Of a stretch of DNA of 64,000 nucleotides, positions 1-9,103 are shown one piece after another. The DNA is taken from the NCBI RefSeq assembly GCF_030506305.1, contig NZ_CP119421.1:112354-176353 (forward strand), read 5' to 3'. Both the position numbers and the translations under genes were made by a program. The notes below the pieces were generated by a model. It was not told the DNA's origin, made no database searches, and was given only the letters and a program-made list of their open reading frames with translations. This DNA comes from Porifericola rhodea (GTDB lineage: Bacteria > Bacteroidota > Bacteroidia > Cytophagales > Cyclobacteriaceae). Position 1 is the first letter of the stretch; every line of letters starts with the position of its first letter.

Positions 1-1593
1 AGGGATATCATATATTTTGTTGAGGTGTTGTAGTTCCTGGCTTTCAGGCTTATAGCGAAATAGCTGCCCGTTTACCGTAGCAATCCACAGGTGGCCAGAG
101 GGGTCTTCATCCAGGGCGATTATATGCCCCTGCTCAAGTTGGTCTGCTGTGAGTAGTAGCCGGGCTGTATTGTTTGCTATGGTATAAATGTTTTTGCTAC
201 AGGCAAACAGGTAAGTGCTATCCTTCCAGTTTCGCATATGCATAATATAGGCTGAGAAGGGCTGGCCGTCTTCATCATAAATTCTGTGGAACTGACCATT
301 TTCTCGGTACACTGGTCCGGCTTTGGTAGCAAACCAGATACGCTGGTCAGGTGCCCTGAACATAGTGTATACATTGGAAGAAGGTAGTCCATCTTGAGTG
401 CTGTAGTGTACGAAGCTCTGACCATTGTAATAATTAAGCCCATAGAAGGTAGCTATCCACATACCACCATGCCTGTCTTCCTGAATGCTGGACACGAAGT
501 TGTTGCTTAGACCATTCTCTACATCAAAATGGCTCAGCTTCTGCCCCTTTAATACATCTACCCCACCTCCATATGAGCCAAACCAGTAGTGCCCCCTGCT
601 ATCTTTGGTTACAGCCATAAAGGTCTTGCCCTTTAGCCCCTCCTCATGTCTTAGCTTGGTAAAAAGCCTGCCTTTAAACTTATAAAACCCATCCCCAAAA
701 GAGCCAAACCACAAATTACCTTCACTATCTTTGTGAATTTTTCTGATAAGAGAACCTTCAAAAGCAATGCTTTTACGATCCAGTTCCATACGATGAGGAT
801 CAAAGCAGTAAGTACCACTGGAGGTGCCTACCCATATCATTCCTTCATGGTCCTGAGTGATGTCAAAGGTTTTCTCGGTATCGGACAGCTGATCAAAAAG
901 ATGTTCTACTTTTCTGGTTTTGATGTTGTATTTGATTACCCCCTTATGCATGCTCGCCAGCCATAAGTTTTGTTCATCATCAAAAAACAAGTCAGCAAAA
1001 TGGTAGCGGGTAGAGAATGTAGTATCTACTATTTGCAGTTTATCCTCCTCAATGGTAAATAGCCCACCATAATAGGTAGTACACCAGGGCCTTCCCTCTG
1101 CATCGTAGCTTATGGCGGTAATATAGTCTTCGGTCAGTTGGTTTTGTAAGAGAATGCTATCACCCGTAAAGGTAGCCAGAAACTGTTCTGCAACTATTAA
1201 GCGGGTCTGCTGTCTCTGATCCCGAAAAATATGAGTAATTGGTAAAGTAAGACCTGCGCTGTCTGTCACATAATAGTTGTGAAAACGGGCACCATCAAAA
1301 ACGGACAGCCCCTGATGGGTAGCTATCAGTATTGAATCTCCCAGTTGCGCAATATCCCGAACATCATTGCCAGCAAGCCCATCCTGAACACCATAGTTGA
1401 TAAATTCCTGCCCATCAAAAATACTTACTCCTCCTGATGTGCCTACCCATAAATTTCCATACTGATCCTGATGGAAACTATGTACCGAGGACTGTATCAG
1501 GCCATCTTCAACCTCGTACTGAGAGAAGCTGTAGCTTTGTGACCAAGCTCTTATGCTGATGAAGCAAAAATAAAGAAGTAATAGGTACCTCAT
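1..1593 (-). CDS. Two-component regulator propeller (ligand-binding sensor) protein, C-terminus cut by window edge
   Basis: The frame is open from an ATG at 1593 to the left edge, giving 531 residues with no stop. It starts with a signal peptide (MRYLLLLYFCFISIRAWSQS). At least seven Reg_prop-type blade motifs follow, including LWVGTSGGV, IWVGTSSGT, LWFGSFGDG, YWFGSYGGG, MWIATFYGL, IWFATKAGP and LWIATVNGQ. In Bacteroidota such periplasmic propellers usually precede a Y_Y_Y domain and then a transmembrane histidine kinase, a diguanylate-cyclase-like module or a LuxR-type DNA-binding domain. That output end lies outside the window, so the signalling type cannot be decided. The signal peptide and repeated motifs make the family assignment firm; the ligand is unknown. 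Confidence 0.9.
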   Translation of the reverse strand, partial: MRYLLLLYFCFISIRAWSQSYSFSQYEVEDGLIQSSVHSFHQDQYGNLWVGTSGGVSIFDGQEFINYGVQDGLAGNDVRDIAQLGDSILIATHQGLSVFDGARFHNYYVTDSAGLTLPITHIFRDQRQQTRLIVAEQFLATFTGDSILLQNQLTEDYITAISYDAEGRPWCTTYYGGLFTIEEDKLQIVDTTFSTRYHFADLFFDDEQNLWLASMHKGVIKYNIKTRKVEHLFDQLSDTEKTFDITQDHEGMIWVGTSSGTYCFDPHRMELDRKSIAFEGSLIRKIHKDSEGNLWFGSFGDGFYKFKGRLFTKLRHEEGLKGKTFMAVTKDSRGHYWFGSYGGGVDVLKGQKLSHFDVENGLSNNFVSSIQEDRHGGMWIATFYGLNYYNGQSFVHYSTQDGLPSSNVYTMFRAPDQRIWFATKAGPVYRENGQFHRIYDEDGQPFSAYIMHMRNWKDSTYLFACSKNIYTIANNTARLLLTADQLEQGHIIALDEDPSGHLWIATVNGQLFRYKPESQELQHLNKIYDIP

Positions 1594-2322
1594 AAGCAGC
1601 TATAGAAAAGCGAATAATGTACTAAGATATGGATTCCTGCGTTAGCTGCCATTCTGAAAAGGGCATATGCTGCTTCTATGCCCCCAAAATAAGCTTTTTA
1701 GGCCAAATTTCCCCCATTTGGGGTGAGTGATTTTAACCGGAAGGTGTTAAGCTAAAATGCTCCCTGGCATTAAGTTTCTTACTAATGGTTAGTTTATGAG
1801 CCAAACTATTTTTCTACAACATGCCAATCCTATTCGCCAGCAACTTCTGTAGGGAGATTCCCCAAATCTACCAAACAGACGCAAAACAGCGCTACTTTCA
1901 GCGATAGGAATGTTTGTCTTCATTATTATCTCTCTTTATCAGCTCGGAATTATCCAAAAGACGCCCAATTTGCCAGGGAAATTTTTAGACTCAAAAAAGG
2001 ACAATAGCTCCAAATACGTCTACATTATGGGATTACCTGACGGACCAATCTGCTTAGTACATTATGGTTTAAACATAGTATTTGCTTCTGCAGGAGGCAC
2101 AAAAAAGCCTGGCAGGCACACTATTTTTGACTTGCTGCCAGGCGGCATTATTATTAGCACAGTAGGTGGCAATATCAATATATATGCGCAGCATGATTTT
2201 TAAGCAGCAAAAGGTCTGTATATACTGTTTTGTCGGCTTTACTACATGTAGCGATGCTCTTTCCCTGCCCCCCTTCTTAAAGCCAGTTTAAAACATAGTT
2301 GGAAGAAGTTGAGCAATTAAGG
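1594..2322. other. Intergenic stretch, about 730 bp, no supported gene
   Basis: This is the upstream region of the propeller gene and lies downstream of the BaiN-like gene. A 97-codon plus-strand frame at 1910-2203 resembles no family I know and is not called. A perfect 9-bp inverted repeat (GCCTGGCAG at 2107-2115 and CTGCCAGGC at 2135-2143) has no T-run, so it is not a convincing terminator. I see nothing else. Confidence 0.5.
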
Positions 2323-3531
2323 CTATACCGATGAAGAGACCTGCCAGGCAGTAGACCAGCATGACTGAAAGTTGAAGCCTCCGGTGAGGGCATCAATATC
2401 AAGTACTTCTCCACAAAAAAACAGATTAGGATAAGACTTTGCTTCCATTTTTTTGAGGTCAACCTCCGAAAGTGCAACGCCTCCGCAGGTCACAAACTCT
2501 TCTTTAAAAGTGCTTTTTCCTTTTACATCAAAAGTAGCCTGGGTAAGCTCTACACATAGTTTGTTCAACTGCTTTTTGGGTAGCTCAGCAAATGGCATTT
2601 CAGGCTGTATTTCCAGGTACTTTAGAAGCCTTTCCCAATAACGATTGGGCACAGCCTCCAGACTAAAATTCTTGACCATACGTTTAGGGTGCTCTGCCTT
2701 ATAGCGGTCCAGATATGCCCTAAACTGATCAAAATTGTAGTCGGGCAGAAAATTGATCTGTACGCTAAACCGATATTTTTGCTCTTCCATCCACCGGGCA
2801 CCCCAGGCTGATAGCTTGAGTACTGCCGAACCGCTCAGTCCCCAGTGCGTGATCAAAAGCGGCCCCTGATCTTCCAGTTTGGTTCCACTTACCCTGGCAC
2901 TCACCTCAGAGAAGCTCATACCGGAGAGTCCTTCCAGTCGCGGGTCCTGTATGTTGAAAGTAAACAGAGAAGGTACTGCTCTTTCTACCAGAAGCCCGAG
3001 TGCACCCAGCTTTTTCCAGACCGACGCAGCCGAGCCGGTAGCAATTACCAGTACATCAGCAAATAATGACTCATTCTGTGTAGTATGCACCGTCCAACCC
3101 TCTTTGCTTTGTTCAAAAGTACTTAGTCCACAATTTGTTTTTAGTTGTACTCGCGACTGTTGTGCCGCCTGCATAAAACAATCAATGATAGTTTGAGAAT
3201 TGTTACTGCGAGGAAACATTCGCAGGTCTTCCTCAGTATGGGTAGCTACACCATGAGCATCCAGCCAGTCTACCATATCTTTTGTGGTAAAACTTTTAAA
3301 GAGCCGATGTAGCTTTTTTTGGCCACGAGGATAAAACTTTACCAGCTCAGAAGCCTGATGGCGAGCGTTGGTTACATTGCACCTTCCCCCTCCGGAGATT
3401 TTTACTTTGCTAAGGACTTTGCTGCTTTTTTCCAGTAGGCTAACCTGATAGTCAGGGTGCTTTTCGGCAATATTAATGGCAGCGAAAAAGCCAGCAGCCC
3501 CTCCCCCACACACGATTACTTTTTTACTCAA
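2323..3531 (-). CDS. BaiN/HI0933-family NAD(P)/FAD-dependent oxidoreductase
   Basis: This is a 402-aa flavoprotein of the HI0933/BaiN family (often named aminoacetone oxidase family FAD-binding enzyme). The FAD-binding GGGAAGFFAAI motif sits about eight residues from the start, followed by the family signature KISGGGRCNVTN near residue 45. The C-terminal GGVALSEVDLKKMEAK and LTGGFNFQSCWSTAW segments also match the family. The start must be TTG at 3531: a TAA lies two codons upstream, and any later start would cut into the Rossmann glycines. It probably acts in the cytoplasm. The physiological substrate is not known for most members, so none is assigned. The length is typical for the family. 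Confidence 0.92.
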   Translation of the reverse strand: MSKKVIVCGGGAAGFFAAINIAEKHPDYQVSLLEKSSKVLSKVKISGGGRCNVTNARHQASELVKFYPRGQKKLHRLFKSFTTKDMVDWLDAHGVATHTEEDLRMFPRSNNSQTIIDCFMQAAQQSRVQLKTNCGLSTFEQSKEGWTVHTTQNESLFADVLVIATGSAASVWKKLGALGLLVERAVPSLFTFNIQDPRLEGLSGMSFSEVSARVSGTKLEDQGPLLITHWGLSGSAVLKLSAWGARWMEEQKYRFSVQINFLPDYNFDQFRAYLDRYKAEHPKRMVKNFSLEAVPNRYWERLLKYLEIQPEMPFAELPKKQLNKLCVELTQATFDVKGKSTFKEEFVTCGGVALSEVDLKKMEAKSYPNLFFCGEVLDIDALTGGFNFQSCWSTAWQVSSSV

Positions 3532-3600
3532 AACTTAATGTTTACTACTTAGCTGCAAAGGTAGGTTCAAAATTGTATTCCTGAAAATGACTACTGCTTT

Positions 3601-4254
3601 TCAGTTACGATCATAAAACTGATCGCTATTGTCCTGAGGAATATATTCGCCCCGCAGAAATTTGTGAACACGAGTTACTCTTAATTCGTGCGCCTGGGGT
3701 TTCTTTTTGATGTGATGACCATCCGGTCGCCTAATCATGGCTACCAGTGAGATGTATTCTTCTTCGTTGAGCTCAGAAAAAGTTTTGTCAAAGTAAACAT
3801 GTGCGGCCTCTTCAAAACCTTTGATGCTACGTCCTTTATAGCTCCCCAAATAAACTTCATTGATGAAAAGGAGCATCTGAGTATCTTTAGGTACTAGTGG
3901 GTCAAAAGCAAAGCGGGTAATGAGCATAAGCTTGACTTTATCCCACCCCCTCTTAAACTCATCAAAATAATAGAATTTGCAGAGGCCCTGCGCCAATGTA
4001 GTTTTTCCTGCACCAGGGGTTTGCAGGTCTATACCTTTGTGCTCATAAAAATTAGGATCCTGTACAGAGAGCAGTATGGCCATCTGTCGTTCAGAAAAGT
4101 CAGCAAGCTGCAATTTGATACGTTCAGAATCCAGCACCTTCTGTACGATACGAGGTGTTTCATCTCTTGCCTTAAGTACTATAACGGTATAGTACGTAAA
4201 CAGCAATACCAGAAATAATGCTGTAACAAATACAGCTCTTCTAAACAATCGCAT
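3601..4254 (-). CDS. GT51-like transglycosylase domain protein with altered catalytic motifs
   Basis: The protein has 217 aa with one N-terminal membrane helix (about residues 8-27) and a transglycosylase (GT51) fold recognised by SVQDPNFYEHKGID (62-76), KTTLAQGLCK (84-93) and INEVYLGSY (131-139). Active GT51 enzymes carry ED where this protein has Q65-D66, and the canonical second motif GGSTITQQL reads GAGKTTLAQ here. The motif-3 region (RGWDKVKLMLI) has no glutamate at the expected place. It may therefore be a non-catalytic relative or a divergent enzyme. The start is the ATG at 4254; the longer frame would begin with TTG at 4341 and place a 29-residue charged extension before the membrane helix. 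Confidence 0.75.
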   Translation of the reverse strand: MRLFRRAVFVTALFLVLLFTYYTVIVLKARDETPRIVQKVLDSERIKLQLADFSERQMAILLSVQDPNFYEHKGIDLQTPGAGKTTLAQGLCKFYYFDEFKRGWDKVKLMLITRFAFDPLVPKDTQMLLFINEVYLGSYKGRSIKGFEEAAHVYFDKTFSELNEEEYISLVAMIRRPDGHHIKKKPQAHELRVTRVHKFLRGEYIPQDNSDQFYDRN

Positions 4255-4402
4255 TTCGGTTAGGTTAGCTCTAGAAAAGTTAGCAAAAGATTCATACTTA
4301 TGCTTCACTATAGAGCAAAAATTCTCTCTTCTTTCTCGCAAAACACCTACATTTTATTATGCAAATTAAAGCTATAGGATACCATAAACAAATTATATAA
4401 CT

Positions 4403-4708
4403 ATGAAAAGCTATGACACATTACAGGAAGCCATCAAAGGACTGAAGGAAGATGGTTTTGCCCACGACTTCAACCTGGAAAAAGACAAAATTTACTGCAA
4501 GAACCTTAATATGTTCTACAAACCCAAAGAGTTTGAGGTGGTAGAAACCTATCGCTTTGAGGGCATGACGAATCCCGACGATAATGAGGTGCTTTACGCT
4601 ATCGTAACCAGCGTGGGCGACAAAGGTATTTTGGTAGATGCCTACGGAACTTATGCGGAGAGCATTTCCCCAGAGATGCTGGAAAAGCTCAGGTTTAAGT
4701 ACGAATAG
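4403..4708 (+). CDS. Small conserved Bacteroidota protein (database name often 'phosphoribosylpyrophosphate synthetase')
   Basis: A 101-aa soluble protein beginning MKSYDTLQEAIKGLKEDGF, with a conserved-looking core KIYCKNLNMFYKPKEFEV and YRFEGMTNPDDNEVLYAI. I recall small Bacteroidota proteins of this pattern that carry a PRPP-synthetase label. At 101 residues it is far too short for a true PRPP synthetase (about 310 aa) and shows no PRPP-binding loop, so that name should not be read as function. It is divergent from the GT51-like gene, with about 150 bp between the starts. Its role is unknown; that it is a real gene is likely from codon pattern and recognisable family. Confidence 0.75.
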   Translation: MKSYDTLQEAIKGLKEDGFAHDFNLEKDKIYCKNLNMFYKPKEFEVVETYRFEGMTNPDDNEVLYAIVTSVGDKGILVDAYGTYAESISPEMLEKLRFKYE

Positions 4709-4870
4709 TTCGGAACCCAAGGTCTCTGTAATCTGAATAAAGTAAAAGCCAATTCATAGAACTTACCTATAGTGGATTTATGTGTACAAATTCTTATTTT
4801 AAATGGTGGGGAGTCTCTCGCTTTAGACTTATACCTGTAATTCTCCATAATTTGTAACAACCTAAACCCT

Positions 4871-5755
4871 ATGGAAGCCCTTATTGAATATTTCACCAAT
4901 GTCCCTACCTCATTTCGCGCCTCACTACTCATTGGCGGCATTGTATTCTTCTGGATACTGGAAGGTGTGCTCCCACTATACCGTTTCCAATACCAAAAGG
5001 TAAAACATGCCGGCATCAATCTCTTTTTTACACTAACTACTATGATTATTGGGTTTGGGCTGGCAGGTGCTCTATTGTGGGCAGCAGACTATAGCTCATC
5101 GCAACAAATAGGCCTTTTACATATATGGCAGTTGCCTCTCTGGGCTCAGGTAGTTTTGGGAATATTGTTGCTAGACTTAATAGGAGCTTACTTTATTCAC
5201 TGGCTGGAGCATAAGGTCAGGTGGATGTGGAAGTTTCATCTGATACACCATAGCGATACTACAGTAGATGTAACTACTGGCCTACGTCATCACCCCGGCG
5301 AAACAGTATTTCGGATTGCGTTCACTATTCTCGCAGTACTCGTTATTGGTGCACCTATCGGAATAGTGATGCTCTACCAAAGCCTGTCGGTGCTCTTCGC
5401 TCACCTTACCCATGCTAACGTAAATATGCCTAAAGGTGTAGACCGGGCTTTGTCATATGTCTTTATTACACCTAATATGCATAAAGTGCACCACCACTAT
5501 AAGCAGCCGCTTACCGACTCTAACTACGGTAATATCTTTGCCTTCTGGGATAAAATGTTCGGAACTTTTAGACAGGTTGAAGACAGCAAAACTCTTACCT
5601 ACGGCATAGATACCCACATGAAGGCAGAAGAAAACGACAGGCTTGGCAATCTGTTAGGCATTCCCTTTCAGCCCTATCGGAAAGCAGAAGAGTTGGAAGC
5701 AGAACAAATTTTTGAGGTTGAGCATCAACCGACTACTCAAGTTAATAGCTTATAA
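4871..5755 (+). CDS. Sterol desaturase / fatty acid hydroxylase superfamily membrane protein
   Basis: This 294-aa integral membrane protein has about four hydrophobic helices (roughly residues 15-32, 48-72, 90-112 and 150-180). It carries the histidine clusters of the fatty-acid hydroxylase superfamily: HWLEHKVRWMWKFHLIHH in the centre, then HHPGE, and HKVHHHYKQP near residue 200. These histidines bind a di-iron centre that hydroxylates or desaturates lipids using O2. The C-terminal FWDKMFGTF segment is also typical of the family. The substrate (carotenoid, fatty acid or sterol-like lipid) cannot be read from the sequence. It appears monocistronic and is followed by a hairpin shared with the convergent sulfatase. 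Confidence 0.9.
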   Translation: MEALIEYFTNVPTSFRASLLIGGIVFFWILEGVLPLYRFQYQKVKHAGINLFFTLTTMIIGFGLAGALLWAADYSSSQQIGLLHIWQLPLWAQVVLGILLLDLIGAYFIHWLEHKVRWMWKFHLIHHSDTTVDVTTGLRHHPGETVFRIAFTILAVLVIGAPIGIVMLYQSLSVLFAHLTHANVNMPKGVDRALSYVFITPNMHKVHHHYKQPLTDSNYGNIFAFWDKMFGTFRQVEDSKTLTYGIDTHMKAEENDRLGNLLGIPFQPYRKAEELEAEQIFEVEHQPTTQVNSL

Positions 5756-5760
5756 AATTA

Positions 5761-5791
5761 GCAAAGCAAACTCATTAGAAGCCTGCTTTGC
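5761..5791 (+). terminator. Hairpin between convergent genes
   Basis: An 8-bp perfect stem (GCAAAGCA at 5761-5768 with TGCTTTGC at 5784-5791) lies five bases after the desaturase stop and just before the sulfatase stop. It is followed on the plus side by an AT-rich tail with interrupted T runs. It could serve both convergent genes. Confidence 0.5.
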
Positions 5792-5800
5792 TTTACATAT

Positions 5801-7381
5801 TTATTTTGATGCTTGTGCTAGCTCTTCGTATTGCGACCACCATTGCTGATACATACTATCTAGCTCATGAACAATTTCAGGATAGGTTTCAGCCATATTA
5901 TTCGTTTCGGTAGGGTCGTTCTCGATATGATAAAGGTCCCACTCCCGATCCAACCCCTGCTTTACTAGTTTCCACTCATTCCATCGCATAGCCCGCCCCC
6001 TGCTCCACTGCCAGTAAATAGGAGCCTTTCGTTCAATAGTTTGTCCTGCCAGTGCTGGCAGCAGACTTTGTCCTCTCATGGGAGTTATCTGCTCACCTTG
6101 ATAGCTTGCCGGATATTCGGCCTGGGCTACATCCACCAGGGTAGCCATAAAATCTACCAGATGTCCGGGCTGATCAGAAAAGCTTCCAGACTCTATTTGC
6201 TCCGGCCAGTAAGCAATAAAAGGAGTGTTAATGCCGCCCTCATAGCTATAGTTTTTGTAATAACGAAAGGGCGTATTGCTCACATTTGCCCAGTTTTCAC
6301 CCAAAGATACCCAACGAGCCATTGTTCCTATTTCCGCCTCATCATCATCCGACTGAAGGTTTACTACTTCTGCTGAAGCTCCATTGTCCGACACAAAGAA
6401 GATGATCGTATTTTTATCCAGTTCATGCGCTCGGAGCCTGCTCAGCAATCTGCCAATATTCTGGTCCATGCGATCAATCATAGCAGCATAAACTTCCATT
6501 TTTCTGCTTTCTTCCTTTTTCTCCTCTTCACTTAAACTACTCCAGGCATCAAAGCTGGGTTGTGACAAGGTATGTCTATCGCTGATCAGGCCCAGCTCCT
6601 GCTGCTTTTGGTATCTCTTTTTTCTTATAGCTTCATAGCCCTCATCATATTTACCCTCATACTTTTTGATGTCTTCCGGCCAGGCCATCAGAGGATCATG
6701 CGGAGCAGTATAAGCCAGGTATAGAAAAAAGGGTTGTTGCTGGTCTTTAGCCTCATCCAGATAAGTAAGTGCATAATTGGTAAAGTAATCTGTGGTGTAA
6801 AAGTCCTGAGCTTCCGGGGTGTAAGGCTGATACATAGCACTATCAATACACCAGGCACGATCGTTTCTTTTCTGAGCGGGTGCTGGCTCACCTTCACGCT
6901 GCAAACCAGGGTTAAAATGATTACAGGCACCATCCTTCAGGCCATAGTAATGATGAAAACCTCGCTCATAAGGGTTTTCTTTACCATGATGTTTGCCCGA
7001 CCAGTAAGTACGGTAGCCAGCCTCCTGCAAAACCTCGCCCAGAGTTACCGCATTACTTATCTTGTTAGTATGTGTTTTACTGTAACCGCAATCTTGCGCG
7101 TATACGCCAGTAAGCAAGCTAGCCCTTGATGGAAAACATTTAGAAGTATTGTAGAAGCTGGTAAAACGCATACCGTTTTGCGCCAGGGAGTCCAGATGAG
7201 GGGTATGCACTTCGCTGCCGTAGCAGCCCAGGTCTGACCACCCGAGGTCATCCGCACTGATCAGGATGATATTAGGGCGCTCTTCCTCCTGAGCAATACT
7301 TTTTTCGGAGGAGGGGCTGCACGCAAACAAAAGAAAGCTGGAGAAGAGACCGAAGACAATCTCTTTAGGAAAATAATTCAT
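5801..7381 (-). CDS. Lipoprotein sulfatase (type I, Cys-type)
   Basis: A 526-aa arylsulfatase-family enzyme. The metal-binding start NIILISADDLGW (residues 37-48) and the maturation motif CFPSR (82-86) are intact; the cysteine would become formylglycine. Downstream, TYWSGKHHGK and IIFFVSDNGAS supply further metal and active-site residues. The chosen ATG at 7381 gives a compact signal peptide ending FLLFAC, with lipobox Cys21, so the enzyme is probably anchored outside the cytoplasm. Longer in-frame starts at 7411 and 7432 would add a polar leader; the one at 7432 would lie inside a leader hairpin. The sulfated substrate is unknown. No sulfatase-maturating enzyme is encoded in the window. Confidence 0.92.
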   Translation of the reverse strand: MNYFPKEIVFGLFSSFLLFACSPSSEKSIAQEEERPNIILISADDLGWSDLGCYGSEVHTPHLDSLAQNGMRFTSFYNTSKCFPSRASLLTGVYAQDCGYSKTHTNKISNAVTLGEVLQEAGYRTYWSGKHHGKENPYERGFHHYYGLKDGACNHFNPGLQREGEPAPAQKRNDRAWCIDSAMYQPYTPEAQDFYTTDYFTNYALTYLDEAKDQQQPFFLYLAYTAPHDPLMAWPEDIKKYEGKYDEGYEAIRKKRYQKQQELGLISDRHTLSQPSFDAWSSLSEEEKKEESRKMEVYAAMIDRMDQNIGRLLSRLRAHELDKNTIIFFVSDNGASAEVVNLQSDDDEAEIGTMARWVSLGENWANVSNTPFRYYKNYSYEGGINTPFIAYWPEQIESGSFSDQPGHLVDFMATLVDVAQAEYPASYQGEQITPMRGQSLLPALAGQTIERKAPIYWQWSRGRAMRWNEWKLVKQGLDREWDLYHIENDPTETNNMAETYPEIVHELDSMYQQWWSQYEELAQASK

Positions 7382-7412
7382 TAGGTTGTTGGCTGTATGT
7401 GAGTAATTCATT

Positions 7413-7448
7413 GTAAAGGCTACAACATCCATTTGTTGCGGCCTTTAC
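7413..7448. repeat. Inverted repeat in the leader of the sulfatase gene
   Basis: GTAAAGGC (7413-7420) pairs perfectly with GCCTTTAC (7441-7448), and inside it CAACA (7423-7427) pairs with TGTTG (7434-7438). It lies between the MBL-fold gene stop and the sulfatase start. No T-run follows on the minus strand, so it could be a weak terminator for the upstream gene, an operator or a leader structure. Confidence 0.4.
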
Positions 7449-7511
7449 TAAACTACTTAATTTTCAGAGATTTTTTAAATGAACAGCGCCATCTCCTGCC
7501 AAAATCTGTCG

Positions 7512-8279
7512 CTAGGCCAAGCTGATAGACTCCCCATCGGCAGGAATATACACCTTAGAAACCAGTCCCTCCTGCTCTAGTCTTTGTTTTAGCTGCTGAC
7601 GGCTGGTAGGGCAATGGTTAAGCGCTTCCAGGTGGTTTGCCAGCACCTGATGAGGAGCATCTCTTACAAAACGGACAATATCTTCTACTGTCATTAGTAG
7701 TGGCTTAAACACATCCAGCCGGGCACTGCCACAGGCCACTACGCTAAGCTTGGGCTGATAGTCGCTTAGCACTTTTTTGACTGCTTCGGTATAGATAGTA
7801 TCGGCACTCAGGTAAAGGCTGGGTTGTTCCGGTAGTTCCAGATAGTAGCCCATCACATTGCCCATGGGCTTCGCAATAAAACCATACCCATGCCTGGCAG
7901 GTATACCTTCTATCTTACCTCCCAGAAAGTCCGATTTCTTCCAGTAATCTATGGTCTGCACCACATGCAACCCTTTTTTACGAAGGGCACTTTCATCTTT
8001 TACACTACAGTAAACAGGAATCTGCCTCTCCCGTAGAAACTGCTCACCTTCTGCATCCAGATGATCTGGGTGGAGGTGGGTAATCAGGCAGTGAGTTACC
8101 CGATTTAGCAAAGGGCGCGCACCTTCAGGAAAAGGAACAATAGGGTTCTTTTGTGCTTTGAAGCGAAAAAAAGTAAAAGTAGGCATGCTTCCCTTTGGCC
8201 CCAGCATAGGGTCTATCAGTATCTGATGTTTTCCCGCATCCAGGAGCATGCTCGCATTTCTGAAATGATGTATTCTCAT
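7512..8279 (-). CDS. MBL-fold metal-dependent hydrolase
   Basis: A 255-aa metallo-beta-lactamase-fold protein of the UlaG/YtnP-like L-ascorbate-lactonase-related group. The zinc motif THLHPDHLD is at residues 67-75, with further histidines at IPARHGYGF and VLANHLEALNH. There is no signal peptide, so it is probably cytoplasmic. The ATG at 8279 begins MRIHHFRNASMLLDAG, a normal start for the fold. A longer frame to 8354 would need a TTG and add 25 atypical residues. It lies 71 nt behind a Crp/Fnr regulator on the same strand, so the two are probably co-transcribed. The substrate is not deducible. Confidence 0.88.
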   Translation of the reverse strand: MRIHHFRNASMLLDAGKHQILIDPMLGPKGSMPTFTFFRFKAQKNPIVPFPEGARPLLNRVTHCLITHLHPDHLDAEGEQFLRERQIPVYCSVKDESALRKKGLHVVQTIDYWKKSDFLGGKIEGIPARHGYGFIAKPMGNVMGYYLELPEQPSLYLSADTIYTEAVKKVLSDYQPKLSVVACGSARLDVFKPLLMTVEDIVRFVRDAPHQVLANHLEALNHCPTSRQQLKQRLEQEGLVSKVYIPADGESISLA

Positions 8280-8350
8280 AAGCTTTTGCTTTTGATAATT
8301 TTCTAAACCACAAAGCAAAGCCAGCGCAGGAGTATTTCCATTGATCCAGA

Positions 8351-8926
8351 TCAAGAAATCCGCTTGCGGATACGGCTAAGAGTTTCGGGAGTAATGCCTA
8401 AATAAGAAGCAATATGATACTGGGGAAGCTCCTGCAACCAATGTGCTTTATAGATCAGCAGTTCCCGATACAGCTCTTCCGGCTCTTTTGTCATACGGTT
8501 GTACTCAAAAAGCTCTTTGGTACGCAACAACCTTTGAAAGGTGAGAGTGATAAAGTTACGTCCGCAGCTGTACTTCTCCATCAGTTCACCAAAACGGTCA
8601 TTACCCAGCTCCAATACTTCTATATCCGTCAGGCTTTCCTGGTTCTTTTGGGTAGGAACCTGATTGATAAATGACGAAAAATCGGTAATAAACTGTGGGC
8701 GGGTATAAAAGTTGATGTTCGTTTCTTTTCTACTGCCTGCGTAATAGTCTCTTACCACGCCTTCGTTCAGAAAACGCAACTTTTGGTCGTACGCACCTTG
8801 CGACAGCAGAATGCTATGCTTAGGTATGTGTTTAAGCTCAAATGAAGCGATTAGTTCACTTACCCCCTCGTGGTTGAGCGGATAATCCGTATCAAAAAAT
8901 TGCTGAATTTTATCTGTTGTAGCCAT
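8351..8926 (-). CDS. Crp/Fnr-family transcriptional regulator
   Basis: This 191-aa regulator has an N-terminal cyclic-nucleotide-binding-like beta-roll (about residues 20-120, with LLSQGAYDQKLRFLNEGVVRDYY) and a C-terminal helix-turn-helix (HIASYLGITPETLSRIRKRI, ending at the C-terminus). Like many Bacteroidota members, it lacks the canonical cAMP-binding RSA motif and the Fnr cysteines, so its effector is unknown. It sits immediately upstream of the MBL-fold gene and may control it or itself. The start ATG at 8926 is the only in-frame one near the expected N-terminus. Confidence 0.9.
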   Translation of the reverse strand: MATTDKIQQFFDTDYPLNHEGVSELIASFELKHIPKHSILLSQGAYDQKLRFLNEGVVRDYYAGSRKETNINFYTRPQFITDFSSFINQVPTQKNQESLTDIEVLELGNDRFGELMEKYSCGRNFITLTFQRLLRTKELFEYNRMTKEPEELYRELLIYKAHWLQELPQYHIASYLGITPETLSRIRKRIS

Positions 8927-9103
8927 TTCCAGTATCTCTCCACTATAAGTTTCGCCTATTACCTCAGTCGTTTGAACCTACAAAATAGTCTGGCCAAGGT
9001 AAACAACAGGCTTGAGTGAAGAGTAATGATAAGATAAAATTTTTCTAATGCCTATGCAAAGCAAGCGGTGAACGCTCTCCCATACATCAGTTACTGAGCT
9101 AAG

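Noticed and set aside
2107..2143. Inverted repeat GCCTGGCAG/CTGCCAGGC as a terminator
   Set aside because: There is no T-run and no gene ends immediately before it on either strand.
1910..2203. 97-codon plus-strand frame in the intergenic region
   Set aside because: No recognisable motif or domain. It lies between a propeller gene and a flavoprotein gene, where the two strands hold no other signals, so it could be random.
4255..4341. Extension of the GT51-like gene to a TTG start
   Set aside because: It would add 29 charged residues before the membrane helix and begin with TTG, while an ATG exists exactly before the helix.
8280..8354. Extension of the MBL-fold gene overlapping the Crp stop
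   Set aside because: The start would be TTG and the added 25 residues do not match the fold; the ATG at 8279 gives the standard N-terminus.
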